Positions 40,617-51,200 of a stretch of DNA of 64,000 nt are shown in pieces. This DNA is from Atrichornis clamosus (taxonomy: Eukaryota; Chordata; Aves; Passeriformes; Menuridae). The stretch covers positions 58,156 through 122,155 of the forward strand of contig WBMZ01006398.1 of NCBI GenBank assembly GCA_013400975.1. Direction: 5' to 3'. Each line of letters starts with the position of its first letter. Position 1 is the first letter of the stretch. The notes under the pieces are model-generated. The model saw only the letters and a list, made by a program, of their open reading frames with translations, ran no database searches and was not told where the DNA came from. The translations under genes were made by a program, and so were the position numbers.

Positions 40617-40745
40617 AACACAAATAACAAAAAAAAAAAAAAAAAAAANAAAAAAAAAAAAAAAAAAAAAAAAAAACACACAAAGAAAATCAAAAACCCT
40701 CAAACAAAATCAAACAAAAAAAACCAACCCCAAAACCAAACAGCT
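40617..40745. repeat. Poly-A tract and A-rich low-complexity sequence
   Basis: An uninterrupted A-run at about 40629-40676 contains one unresolved base (40649). It is followed by AAAC/AAAATC-rich sequence to about 40,745. The run length in the assembly is probably unreliable. Translations of it (poly-K or poly-F) are not genes. Confidence 0.95.
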
Positions 40746-41139
40746 AAAGCTAATTTCCCCTCTGCTTTGCTGTCCTGGTGGGAAGGCAGTGAAGAAAAAA
40801 AAAAAAAGCAAAAAAAGCAAAGTTTATATAAAGCAGCTCTAACCACAAATGTTAGAATCATTTTACTAATGAAAACATGATTTTCATTTATATCAAAACC
40901 ATGCTGTAGTTTGGAAAAATACATACAAACTCTATTATTAGACAAGATAATAATACATTAAACTATATACTGCTTAGTTTGACAATGATTATAGCATAAG
41001 CAAAGGCATGTTTAAATAGTTTTACTTAAAGCTAACACTTTTCTTCTGATATTAATCTCCACTTTACCTAACTCCAAGATTAATTTTATATCATTTCCTT
41101 GACTTACAAATACTATAAACAAGAGGAACAGCCAAACAT

Positions 41140-41224
41140 TTTTTTCATTAATGAGTCATAAACCCCCCCATAGTTAAAACCAAGAAAACTTTCCTAAATA
41201 TATGTTGTAGAGACATAAATAAAA
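41140..41224 (+). promoter_or_regulatory. DCN: Candidate decorin promoter
   Basis: A consensus AP-1 site TGAGTCA sits at 41152-41158 and a TATA-like TAAATATATG at 41195-41204. A start site 25-30 bases downstream of that TATA would fall at about 41,225, roughly where my recollection of the human DCN leader begins when aligned. An AP-1 element that mediates repression by TNF-alpha is known in the human DCN promoter. That this AP-1 is its counterpart is inference. The start site has not been mapped. Confidence 0.5.
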
Positions 41225-41290
41225 TAAGTAAGATGAATTACAGCTAAGAATCTGTCTTATAATATACGAGTAGTTTGGGATTGTAAACAG

Positions 41291-41305
41291 ATGAAAAAGA
41301 AATAA
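41291..41305 (+). promoter_or_regulatory. Upstream ORF, 4 codons
   Basis: ATG-AAA-AAG-AAA-TAA in the decorin leader. The start context is poor (C at -3). It lies just upstream of the longer upstream ORF. Confidence 0.5.
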
Positions 41306-41310
41306 AGCAA

Positions 41311-41400
41311 ATGAAAAAGGAAAAGGAGGAAAAGAAAGCAAAAGAGCTGATAAAGTTTCTGGCTACAATACAGGAGACATATCATTACCATATGATCTAA
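41311..41400 (+). promoter_or_regulatory. Upstream ORF of 29 codons in the decorin leader
   Basis: Open from ATG at 41311 to TAA at 41398-41400. The first third is lysine/glutamate-rich, and the second part reads I-K-F-L-A-T-I-Q-E-T-Y-H-Y-H-M-I before the stop. As I remember the human leader, the same reading frame and stop are kept there, with changes only near the start. The start context is weak (C at -3), so leaky scanning past it is expected. Conservation may be due to the nucleotide sequence rather than the peptide. Confidence 0.6.
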
Positions 41401-41450
41401 TGTGGGTGTCAGCCTGGATTGTGTTCATTGAGAGAAACCTTATTTTTTAA
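41400..41450 (+). promoter_or_regulatory. Upstream ORF of 16 codons, overlapping the previous stop
   Basis: The ATG at 41400 shares its A with the preceding TAA (TAATG), the arrangement used for termination-reinitiation in some mRNAs. The frame runs for 16 codons to TAA at 41448-41450. Compared with my memory of human, one inserted base changes the peptide, so the start is shared but the product is not. Confidence 0.45.
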
Positions 41451-41457
41451 CTGTGCT

Positions 41458-41466
41458 ATGGAATAG
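41458..41466 (+). promoter_or_regulatory. Two-codon upstream ORF with strong start context
   Basis: ATG-GAA-TAG, with G at -3 and G at +4, is the best start context of the leader ATGs. Such minimal ORFs can stall or recycle scanning ribosomes. Confidence 0.45.
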
Positions 41467-41618
41467 AAGCAGGAGGGTTTTCCACCAAGTGACAGTCACT
41501 GAGCTGAATTTACCCCCTCCTCCTTTCCACACCTGCAAAGCCTTTTGCCTGGGTTGAATATTTAGTTTAATTACATCTCAGCTTTGAGAGCTCCTGTTGC
41601 AAATCCCTGGATTAAAAG

Positions 41619-44600
41619 GTATGGTTTTTAGTAATTTTCCTGAACTATGCTGCACTAATAAAACTTTGTGCAAGTCTATAGCAAGAACTACTTGAATTTT
41701 AAGAAAAGCAAGTTAAAAATCCTACTAAATGTTTAGCAATGTTAAGTTTTCTATCCAGCACTTTTGTTTCTTGGAAACATGAGAATGTATTCTCAAAGAC
41801 TGTGCAGATTTCCTACTGTTTATTTGACTATTCTGTCTCTTGTTTTGATTTGTATAAGCACTGCTATAGTCCTTTCTTTTTCTTTTCTGTAAACTTTTGC
41901 AGCAGTATATTCTGTCTGCAATCTAGTGTTTAGAATCGGTGATGTAGGGACTGTAAAAAATGTGTGCATGCTTATATTTCTCTTTTAAAGTGCACTCTGT
42001 GATTTCTTTTTCATGTGTTTCTTCATATGTATTTCAGACACTGATGAATATAATTTCAATTTCAGAGAAAAAAATGCGTAGTAGGTAGTTAAACGGGCTC
42101 AGTGTATGCCTTTGTAATGTTAGAAAGTGCTATGTTACAGGGTACAAACAAGGGAATCACATTTAAAGAAGGTTCTTATGAATGAAGTAGTAGAAAAGTA
42201 AATTCCTGGAGTTGAAACTCCTCTTAACTGAGTTTTATTCTCTTTAAAAACTTCAAGTTCTATATTTATAAATTTAGACTTTATTGCACAAAATAGGCAA
42301 AACATAAAATGGAGGGAATTTTTTTGAAACTGCACATATTATTTAGCTTGTCTGCGGAATTTTGAGAGCTTTCTGACTGTAGGTGAACTAATAATTTAAC
42401 CTTAATAATAAGGTAAACTGACAAGAAGACCACCAATACAGTGGTGACGTGAACTGATGAAGCATATTTCCAGTGGTATTTTAAACTGAAAAGTGGCCAA
42501 GCCTATGGTATAGTTTCCTCTGTTTGTGGAAAAGTCTTCTGCATTGTAAACACATAATTAAAGTAAATTTAAACAGTTGTGTCCTGCAAATATAAATATT
42601 GTGTCATAGAATTCAGATTTTTTAGCCCTCTCTACTTTTTTTTATAAGTGAGGTGTAAACATTTCTTGGAAGTACAGTTTTGTATATATCCTTTTCTTTG
42701 TTTATGTTCACTTACACATGCAAACAATAGGAACAGATACATGAGTCTGCAGGATGAATACATAAATGACTGAAGGGATCTATTCCTATATCCTGATTAA
42801 TATGTAGTTTGTGTCTTCTATTTTCTCTGCAGTGTCCTCAGATTATATACTTGATATCCTTTGTTGTCCTACAGTTTTTCTTTACAGCCAGCTCTTTCTG
42901 ATTTTATTGCAGTTTTTACAAAACAGGGACCAAAGGAAAGGCCTACGACAGGGTTTAACTAAGATAAATGAAGTCATCAATATTAATAGGTATAAGAAAT
43001 AAAGTGTGAAGACTGTTCCAAAATGCCTTTGCATTTTCTTGGGCTTTTTTGAGTGGTAGTAATTTAACTCCAGGATAAGGTCCTGATTGTGCATTCTTGG
43101 GATGGACAGTATATCAGCAGTGACCCTGAGAGGGAATACAAGAAGTTTTAAACATTTAAAAATGTTTTAAAATCATATTAATACATAAAAAAGTGCTGAG
43201 AAACGTCTTTAAAAATTACTGACTGCCATTCCAGGATTAGCATGCAGAATTCCCAATGTTTATTGTTATTTATATATGTTCTGAAAAAGAATTTGTACTG
43301 GGGTAACATTTTATTGATGATTTTCACAAGACAGCTTATTGTGATGAATGGTGATGATTTAGCAAATTTGTCTTCTCATTTCAGACTATTAATGAACTGC
43401 ATTGTTATTTTACAATAATTTGCACATAATAATTATTATTTAAAAAATCTTGTTTTAGATTAAACACTGATAACAGCTCACTACCCTGCATTAACAGCGC
43501 TTTGCTGTGATATCCTGACATGTCCACGTGTACTCTGCCTGCTCTGTAGGGGTGTTGCTGGGGAAGGGACACAGCCCCAGCGTTGGTGGGGGGCCAGGGC
43601 AGGAGGAAGCGCAGGAGGATGATCCTCATGGGGACACAGCCTGCCACTGCCACATGTCATGAGTTTACACAGCACTGACAGGGCATACTGAAAACTCTGT
43701 CTCTCTGGTTGATGTCGGAGCCTCTGATACCCCTCAGTGCATGCAGTAAGATGTCTCTTCCAGGAATAGAAATACTTTCATGTCCAACTAAGAAAACAAC
43801 CATGTGTCCTAAAGAGACAACATAAACAGTATTTTACTCTGTGTGTTTTCACTTTGAAGTCTTTGGGATATCTGAAGATTTTAGATACCTGTCTTCCTGT
43901 CAGGTAGATCACAAAAATGTAGGCTATGATTTTAAGTCACCACCATATTTTATAAGGTAACCTTATCATCCTTTCAAGAAACAGACATAAAGGTTTACAT
44001 AGGACTGCACTATTGGCACCTGTAGGTAGAAATTAATAAAGGAAAATGAACTCAGGCACAATATAAATTGTATCTAATTCCAGTCCTGTGAGTTTTTGTA
44101 ATATATGTAGGTGTGTTTTAATTTTTTTCTTTTTTGTTGGTTTTTTTTTTTTTACACTAACCACTCCTGTTAAAGTACCTGGTTATAGTATTTAAGAAAG
44201 ACAGGCTTCAGTAAATCTTCACTTTCACCTAACATCATCTGTTCATGTTAGTCATCTACCTGGTAAGTTCCATATATCAATGTAAAGAGGGAGACAGTCC
44301 TCCCCTTCTGTCTCTCCCACTTTTTTGTCTTTCCAAGAGCGAGTATGGAGCTGAAAAGTGCTATACAACACCCCTAACTGTCAGATAATTTCTGCTAGAA
44401 AAAGAAATAATCCTAACTAACACCCAGACAAGGCATTTCTAAGATATTGACCTGAAGAAGCAAGTGGACATTTTTGCTTTCATTAAAAAGAGCAGCATCT
44501 GTATTCAAGACAATGCCATCCATTTTAAGAAAAAACTCTTATATAAATGAAATTTTTCCTTTCTCTCACTTTGCAACTTGAAGGCAGATTTTTAAACTTT

Positions 44601-45668
44601 TCTTTTTTGTGGATTTTTTAGACCAATTAAGGTTTGCAAAGTATGAACTTCATTATATAAAATGTGCAGTAAAAGAAAATAATTTTCAGATAATTAACAG
44701 GTCTTTACAGCCCTGATACAAAATCTGCAAATAGTTTTGAGATTTCTCCTTAGTGCACAACAACAGAGGTAGCACAACCTACAGAGTGTTGAAATGTATT
44801 TAGGCCTAGGCCCTGGGAACATGCATTTAAGGAGTTTTTCTTGTTCATATCTATGGCAATACATACTTGTGTAAAGTTGCCCCTGAGCCTGAAAGTTTGC
44901 AGAATGCAGAATGCCCTTTCCTATTAGAAAGTGTGCAGACAACACTACAAGCATCAATTCAAATGCTTATGCAATGCCAAGCAGAGGATTTTCAGGGTGC
45001 ATGTCAAAATTTGGAAAGAAAGCCAAGAATATTCAATATAACAACACATTGTATTCCATTTTATTGTGCTGTTTAAACTGGGAAAGAAGCATAGTGCATT
45101 TAAACAACTAAAGATCTTTCCCTCTCTCTCCACCCCATAACCAGATCCTACTCTTTCTCAGTCAGTTTTACTAGGCTATAATTTAAAACACACAGCAAGC
45201 TGGCACTTAAAAATATTTCTCAAGACATGAAATACTGAATTACAGTGAGTTTGGGAACCTCAGGTTTGTCCCCAGGGGACAAACCCATTGCTATGAAATA
45301 AATGCTAATGAAATCAAATAGACTGTTACGTTGGCAGAAAACAGGCACATGGAAAATATGGCTTATTTCTTTGACTCTTTTGCATAACAAAGTTGACAGT
45401 GCTGCCTGTTCCTAATAAATATTACTCCAAATATACAAACAGATGTGTTTACAGTTGCTTCCAAACTGCTCTGCAAAAAAGAAAAAGGCCTATTGACAAG
45501 CAGTTACCAGACTCCTATCACATAACTGTCCTATTTTTGCAGTTCAGTTTTCTTTTATTGAAAGGAACAGTTATGCAATTGGTGGATGTGTTGGACCTCC
45601 TTCAGCAGGGACTGTGCAACTATGGGAGACTGCTACTTTTGTTGTTAATCCACTGCTTTGAATCCTAG
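41619..45668 (+). other. DCN: Decorin intron 1 (4,050 bp)
   Basis: Bounded by donor GTATGG (41619) and acceptor CCTAG (ending 45668). The human intron 1 is of similar order (about 5 kb, from memory). Contents are mostly AT-rich with no gene. A short GC-rich islet at about 43,540-43,660 and a 23-bp palindrome at 45,263-45,285 stand out. I recognise no LINE copy in it. Confidence 0.8.
45263..45285. repeat. Perfect 23-bp palindrome (11-bp arms, 1-bp centre)
   Basis: GGTTTGTCCCC, then A, then GGGGACAAACC. The arms are exact reverse complements, and the symmetry ends at the next base on each side. It lies about 380 bases before decorin exon 2. The centre resembles dyad sites bound by EBF/AP-2-type factors. 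That is only a resemblance. Confidence 0.9.
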
Positions 45669-45696
45669 GTTCTGCTGGGAGTCGATGAACTAAGCC
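45669..45696 (+). other. DCN: Decorin exon 2, 5' untranslated part with a two-codon upstream ORF
   Basis: These are the 28 bases between the acceptor and the main ATG. They contain ATG-AAC-TAA at 45685-45693, which stops three bases before the start codon. The human exon 2, as I remember it, has ATG-AGA-TAA in the same place with the same three-base gap. Confidence 0.8.
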
Positions 45697-45904
45697 ATGA
45701 AGAGGCTGGCTCTCCTCTTTGTCCTACTGCTGCCAGCATGCTTGGCCAAGCCTTTCCACCAGCAGGGCCTCTTTGACTTTATGCTGGAGGACGAAGGGTC
45801 AGCCTACATGCCTTCAACAGATGATCTCGTCACATCTGGGTTTGGACCAGTGTGCCCCTTCCGTTGCCAGTGCCATCTTCGCGTGGTGCAGTGCTCTGAC
45901 CTGG
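45697..45904 (+). CDS. DCN: Decorin, coding exon 2 (residues 1-69 and first base of codon 70)
   Basis: Decorin is a secreted small leucine-rich proteoglycan that binds collagen fibrils and growth factors such as TGF-beta in the extracellular matrix. This exon encodes a signal peptide (residues 1-17, hydrophobic core 4-16), then a propeptide-like segment [14 protein letters not shown] (18-31), the probable BMP1-type cleavage region before D-E (32-33), the glycosaminoglycan-attachment region (S35 or S47), and the class I cysteine cluster C53, C57, C59, C66 (CX3CXCX6C). The start has G at -3. The exon ends one base into a Gly codon at donor GTAAGC (45905), matching the phase of exon 3. S35 sits where the mammalian attachment Ser is, but is followed by Ala instead of Gly. 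S47-G-F-G is an additional SGxG site. Identification is by recalled similarity and is strong. Confidence 0.97.
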
Positions 45905-47749
45905 GTAAGCCCAAGAGTATCCTCACAGGCTCCGTGCTTGCATTCCAGTCACAGGCTTGCAGCCGAGGCGGTGAGGCTGCTGTGCACTGCCACTCCATAA
46001 CTGGTTTTTTTTCAAAGAAATGTCCTACAGCTGCTCTTAACTAGAATTTACTATGCAAACTAGGCCATAAAGCCCTGACAAGATGGGCATTTTGTTGTGA
46101 TCATGAAGGATGTTTGATTTTTTTAATGTATATTTTGAATATGTACATTTCATTTGTTCTTTGAAAGACCACAGATTTCTGTTGCAGAGAAAATAACTTT
46201 ACAAAGCTATTCCTCCAGATGCATATTAAATAAATTCAGTGAGGTCAGATGTGGGGATAGAAACATTTTAAAGGGTTCTAAATTGCGTGGTCCAAGCTCC
46301 AACACCCTTAATCATACTGTCTAGTACTTCAATATAGAAGTCATCCCATTTCCATTGGAATACTTGAGCGTGGAATAACCAATTGAATCATATATCCTGG
46401 AACCAGCTCTTTGGAGGAAAGAGCTTGGAAACACTCCAAAACAATGAACACATTCTGAAGTTCCTTATTAAATATCTTTCTTAGACACTATACAAGCTGA
46501 AACCATGAGAACCTTTCTCACAAACTTCCCTTACTCCCTCATGGAAAAGGGCTTATGTGCACAGTCAGAGCAGCAGGATATGAAGCTATGTCTGCCATCA
46601 CTGTATTTGACTTTTCCATGCAGAAATCTCAAGTAATGAAGCTGACTTCAGTAAGATTGCTCTTGGTTTAAACCAGTATTTTTCAGTCACGTCAGTGTAC
46701 AGCAGAAAATCAATTAAAGTTGGTTTTGCTCACAAGAAAATTAGAGAATTTATTCAGTGGACAGACAAAAAGCTTCTCATGATTTTATAGAGGTTTTTTC
46801 TTTAAGTCTTCTTTGAGCTCTTTCAATATCTAGCTAGGTGTTTTTATTTTCCTATGTTATAGCTTTGGTTTTGATAATTACTGTAAAACATGGCACAAAT
46901 CCACCATTTAGGACCTGTGTCTCATTGTGGTGGGTGTTGTACAATTACAGAAAGGAGGTGGAAACTTTAGTTACACCCCTAGAAACTTCTGTGAATTTAT
47001 TAAAGTGAGCCACATAATTACGCAACACATATGTTTGGCAGAGACCCAGTGAACAATGCAAGCCAAGTTGCACAAATGAGTGTGGGCTAACCTAGCCATG
47101 CATTCATAAAGCTTACACAGTACTGTCCCTCTTAAAAGATACTTTCTTTTTTTGCCACTTAGGTGCCGGAGAGTAGCAAATATGGAGGGGGAGAAGGTTG
47201 CCCCCCATGCCATTAAAGTATTAGATTTTATTGTTACGCTTGGTAATGCTGATGGAATTTAAGTTATTTTGGGAACTTGTCCTCAGTCTGCTTCAATTCT
47301 GCAGAATGTAATGAGCTTTCACTTGGTAAAAAGGTAGAGACAGTCACACAGGGACCCTTTGCTGCTGTATTTTCTCCTGAGGTCATTCAGTTCTCCTTCA
47401 CACACACATGGTTTACAAAGGGTTGCACTACAGTCCACCGCATAAGATACTTCAGGGTTAATAGAGTCCCATACTGACAAGGAGACTCAGAAATACAGCA
47501 ATTAAGTCCCCAGGTCAGTGTTTCCCAGATAATTTCAAGCGGGGTGAAAAGGAAGAGATATATTTTGAGCTTGCTTTTAACACACATGCTGTATTCAATG
47601 TAATGAAAATCTTGTGCTTTTGGAGCAGCTGGGCTGATAACATCCAGCTTTTGGGTTCAAAGGAAAAGAGATTTCACTGGGCTCAAAATATGCAACCCTG
47701 AAAAATAAATAAATAATATTTCCCTGGCAGAGCTCAAGGAAGAAATAAT

Positions 47750-48240
47750 CACTCCATGCCAGCCTTGGCATTATGTTTCTCCCATCCTGGTCACATATGG
47801 CAGCGACAGCCCCTGATGGGTCGTGGCCCAAGTGGGAGGCTCATGAGGACACAGGTCAGATGGCTGTTCTTCAAGCAGGGACAGGACAGCTGTGTGTCAC
47901 CAGCTCACAGACAAACCTGCCCGCCACTCTCTTCTGCCCTTGAATTCACTTCTGTGCAACAGGCCCAAAGTCCTATTTACCTGCTGACTGGAGGAAAGGC
48001 AGTTGCTGGCCTTGAGACCTCAAACTTTTGTTGCAAACTGTGGAGGTGACCTACCGTGCTCCTGAGCTGTGGGATGAAGGGTGTTCTGGGTTCCGTGATC
48101 AGGAGGGCAGTTTGCACACAGGAGCAATGAAACCAGAGGTGGCAGTTCTGCCTCCTTATTAACCAATGCTCCTGGCCTGCCTTTGCCTTCAGCTCTGGGC
48201 ATTTCTGACCCAACCAAATAAGCTACATCCGTCCTCCAAA
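47750..48240. other. GC-richer stretch in decorin intron 2
   Basis: About 490 bases are richer in G+C than the surrounding intron, with chance open frames on both strands and no recognisable protein. It could be an intronic regulatory element or an old repeat. Confidence 0.25.
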
Positions 48241-51200
48241 ATTATCAAATTTAGTCATCTAGCCCCATGGGTACTAATTGAAGAAAAACTGCAGGCAATA
48301 ACAAGACTCCTCACAAGAACATATTAAAACCTTACTAAATGAAACCTGAATGAGGATCCTTTCTCCTACTCACTCTCTGGAATAGAAGGGCTCCTTACAG
48401 CTGTGAGCCCAGGGAGCCCATACCAGAGCAAGGCAGCTGGAGAACCATAACTCTATCAGCTTACGGATAGTTCTCCTCTTACTCAGCCTGTTGCTTTTGT
48501 GCCTAAAGGGGCATTTGCTATTTGTAGACTCTTACTTCATAAGGAAAAAAACAACTATCTGTCACAGGGTTATATGAATAAACCACAGGATAACTATTGG
48601 ATGCAGAGTCTAGAGATCAGGTTTGCCCCTTTTCTCATGAGCACTGGATAGGAATAATAAAAAAAATAAAATCCAAGTTCAATAAAAACAGTTGAAAAAA
48701 ATGCCTAGTAGTCCAATTACACTCTTGTCAGCTGAATTTTTGCATTCCTATACTTTTAAACTTCAGTCACATCTTCCTAAGCACACACCTACAAATTAAT
48801 TTATTTTGCCTCCCCTCCAAGAGCTGAGTTGGCAGAAAGGAGAACGCTGCCTTCTCACATCCTGAAAATGAATTCTCTTTACGTTGTGGTTACTGACAGA
48901 TTGAAGGCAGAACCCCATGTGCCTACCTTTCATGGGATGTATTACCTTTGTCAACAGACTCAAGGATCCCAAGGAAGGCCACCACGGTATCTTTGTAGAA
49001 GTGCTGCCTTTTATGAATTTGCCTCCTGTTGCTGAAAGAGAGCCACAGGTCCACTTTTTAATCATGTTTCAGAATGAGGCATTACTATGCTATATCCAGA
49101 CTTTTCATAGAAGTCACAAGCATATTCCTTATTAGAGCACAGCACAGGTGGGGAGTAGCTGATATAGCTGGTCAGAGGCCACTCTTCCTGTTTTAAAATA
49201 ATAAGTACAGGGGAGATGGGCAGTCAGTTGGCCAGGCAAACATGCCTCATAAAAACCCTAGCAGGGATTAACAGTTCCATTTAAAGTCTCATTCTCCCAA
49301 AGGGAGTCTCGAGTAAAGTTCATCCCAGAGTGCCCTGGTAGGCAGGAGGACGCATGTGTGATTACTCATCCCTGCAGCAGATGCAGAATGCTTCATAAGC
49401 TCATTCAGAGGTGGGAGCCAGAGCTTTATTTCACCTTCAGATAAATCTGACAGCCTCTTCTAAGTGAGCAGAGTCTCTGTACAGGGTGTAATGAGATCAC
49501 CTTCCTTGGAGAATTTTCAGGATGTAGTGGGGGTCTCTCCAAGCCTCCTGCTGGGAGAATCCATGGAGGTTTTGTGATTTCTGAAAGGTGTGTGAAAGAT
49601 AGATGTCAGTAATCAAAGTTCAAGTAGTATTACAGCTAAATTTGGAATTTTGCTCGCAGCTCAGAAATGCAGGGTTTCTCCAGCTGTAAAGTAAAGAAGA
49701 GTATATGAGAGCTCATCATAGGTGTTGTAGTGTGTGTTTGAAAAGCACTTTGAGATCAGCAGATGAAAAACTCACAGATATGTAAAGTATTATCACTGGG
49801 ATCTGGAAACGAGGCAGTTTATCTGACCACCTAGAGTGTCTCAATATATTAACTGATGGTAACATGAACCATGGTAACATGACAATTTATTTGTTGACAA
49901 AAGATCATTTATTTCATTGCATGAAATCTTCCAGAAATATCTGAACACCCATTTTCTGATCATGAATCCATGTGAGAACCTCATTTCTCATTATGAAGGA
50001 AATGTTCTCATTTGCAATATACCTTCATTTGAACTATTCTTGTCAACATAAAATCTTTTCAAAGAAAATTATTATATACATAATTGGTGATCAGTCTCAG
50101 TCATTTTATGAGTTCAAGAAAACATTTTTTATTGTGTACTTAGCTTTAGAATCCCTGCCATTATTTGAATTTCTACCAGTCTTTCAAAAGCATAATCTTT
50201 AAAGCTAAATGTTTAGCTCAAAATCTTGTAGGTTACTAAACATGCAATAAGAGAAAGCATGTATCCTTAAATGGCCAGACATTAAGAAATACAATTTTGA
50301 AATAAAAAAGTTTCTGTTAATTTACATTGTAATTGATGAGCCTTTAGGACAAGTTATTTTATGTTTTATGCATTTTTTTTATTCTAACAATAAAGATTAG
50401 AGACTTCTTTTATGTTTAATAGAAGCTGAGGCTCTAATTAAATCCCCTGGCTTCATAGAACTGGATTATTTAACAAAATTATTATTGTTAAAAAAGAGCC
50501 CTGAAATCTGTGAAAGTATACTGTCACTTATACCAAAAATAACCTCTACATCTCAATACCCTGGCCTTAGAACTGAAGACTAAATGCCTTTTTGGACAAC
50601 ATTTTTTAGCCAAACATAACTTAGGCTTTCATCAAGTCATTGGGCTTTCCACATGCTGACTGGTGACTTGGAATACTCTTAACAAGTTGGAGGTCAGGCT
50701 GGAGGATCTATATGAAATATTACAGGTATTGTCTCTAATATAGGAGTGATCTCAGGCGATGTAAGGAATCTAAGAGTCATCTGGGTTCCTTTCACAGCCA
50801 TGGGGTGAGTTTGGCAGCCACCCATGCAGTAGTTTATCCTGTCTAAGGTGGATGTCAGGGATGGAAATGATACATCTCTCTTGGATAATCAAACTGCCAA
50901 GACAGGGCCATGACCACTCAAAGTTATACAACTTATTTTCAGATTAATGAAGGTATGTGTGGTAAAATTAAGGCATGGAAAAATAAACCCATGTTACCAG
51001 CATTGTTTGGTGATAAATTTACCATAGATTATTACTTTTCTGGCATATATTTTTGGCTTTGATACATTTTTTCGGATGCCTTGGAAGTTAAAAAAGCAAA
51101 AATTAAAGCACTGTGCTCAGTACATTCTGAAAAAATATTAAATCAAGAATCTGATAATTAGAAAACACTCTTCTTAAAAAATTATCAAGAAAAAGAATTG

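Larger units (their letters stand above)
41225..41618 (+). other. DCN: Decorin exon 1 (5' untranslated)
   Basis: This is the untranslated leader exon of decorin. From about 41,285 to the donor it closely follows the human DCN leader as I remember it, with the same order of blocks, such as 'ataaagtttctggctacaat', 'ccccctcctcctttccacac' and 'ttacatctcagctttgag'. The last bases, GGATTAAAAG, abut a donor GTATGG at 41,619. In human the same GGATTAAAAG joins an exon 2 starting GTTC, and the exon 2 here also starts GTTC. The 5' limit is estimated from a TATA-like box and is approximate. The human gene has alternative leader exons (1a and 1b); I did not find a second one here. The leader holds four short upstream ORFs. 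Confidence 0.82.

Noticed and set aside
40554..40880. 108-codon + frame (poly-lysine) and its minus counterpart (poly-phenylalanine)
   Set aside because: Translation of the poly-A tract containing one unresolved base.
42811..43002. Frame after a good acceptor-like word (TTCTCTGCAG) in decorin intron 1
   Set aside because: There is no matching donor in frame and no resemblance to decorin; probably a cryptic acceptor only.
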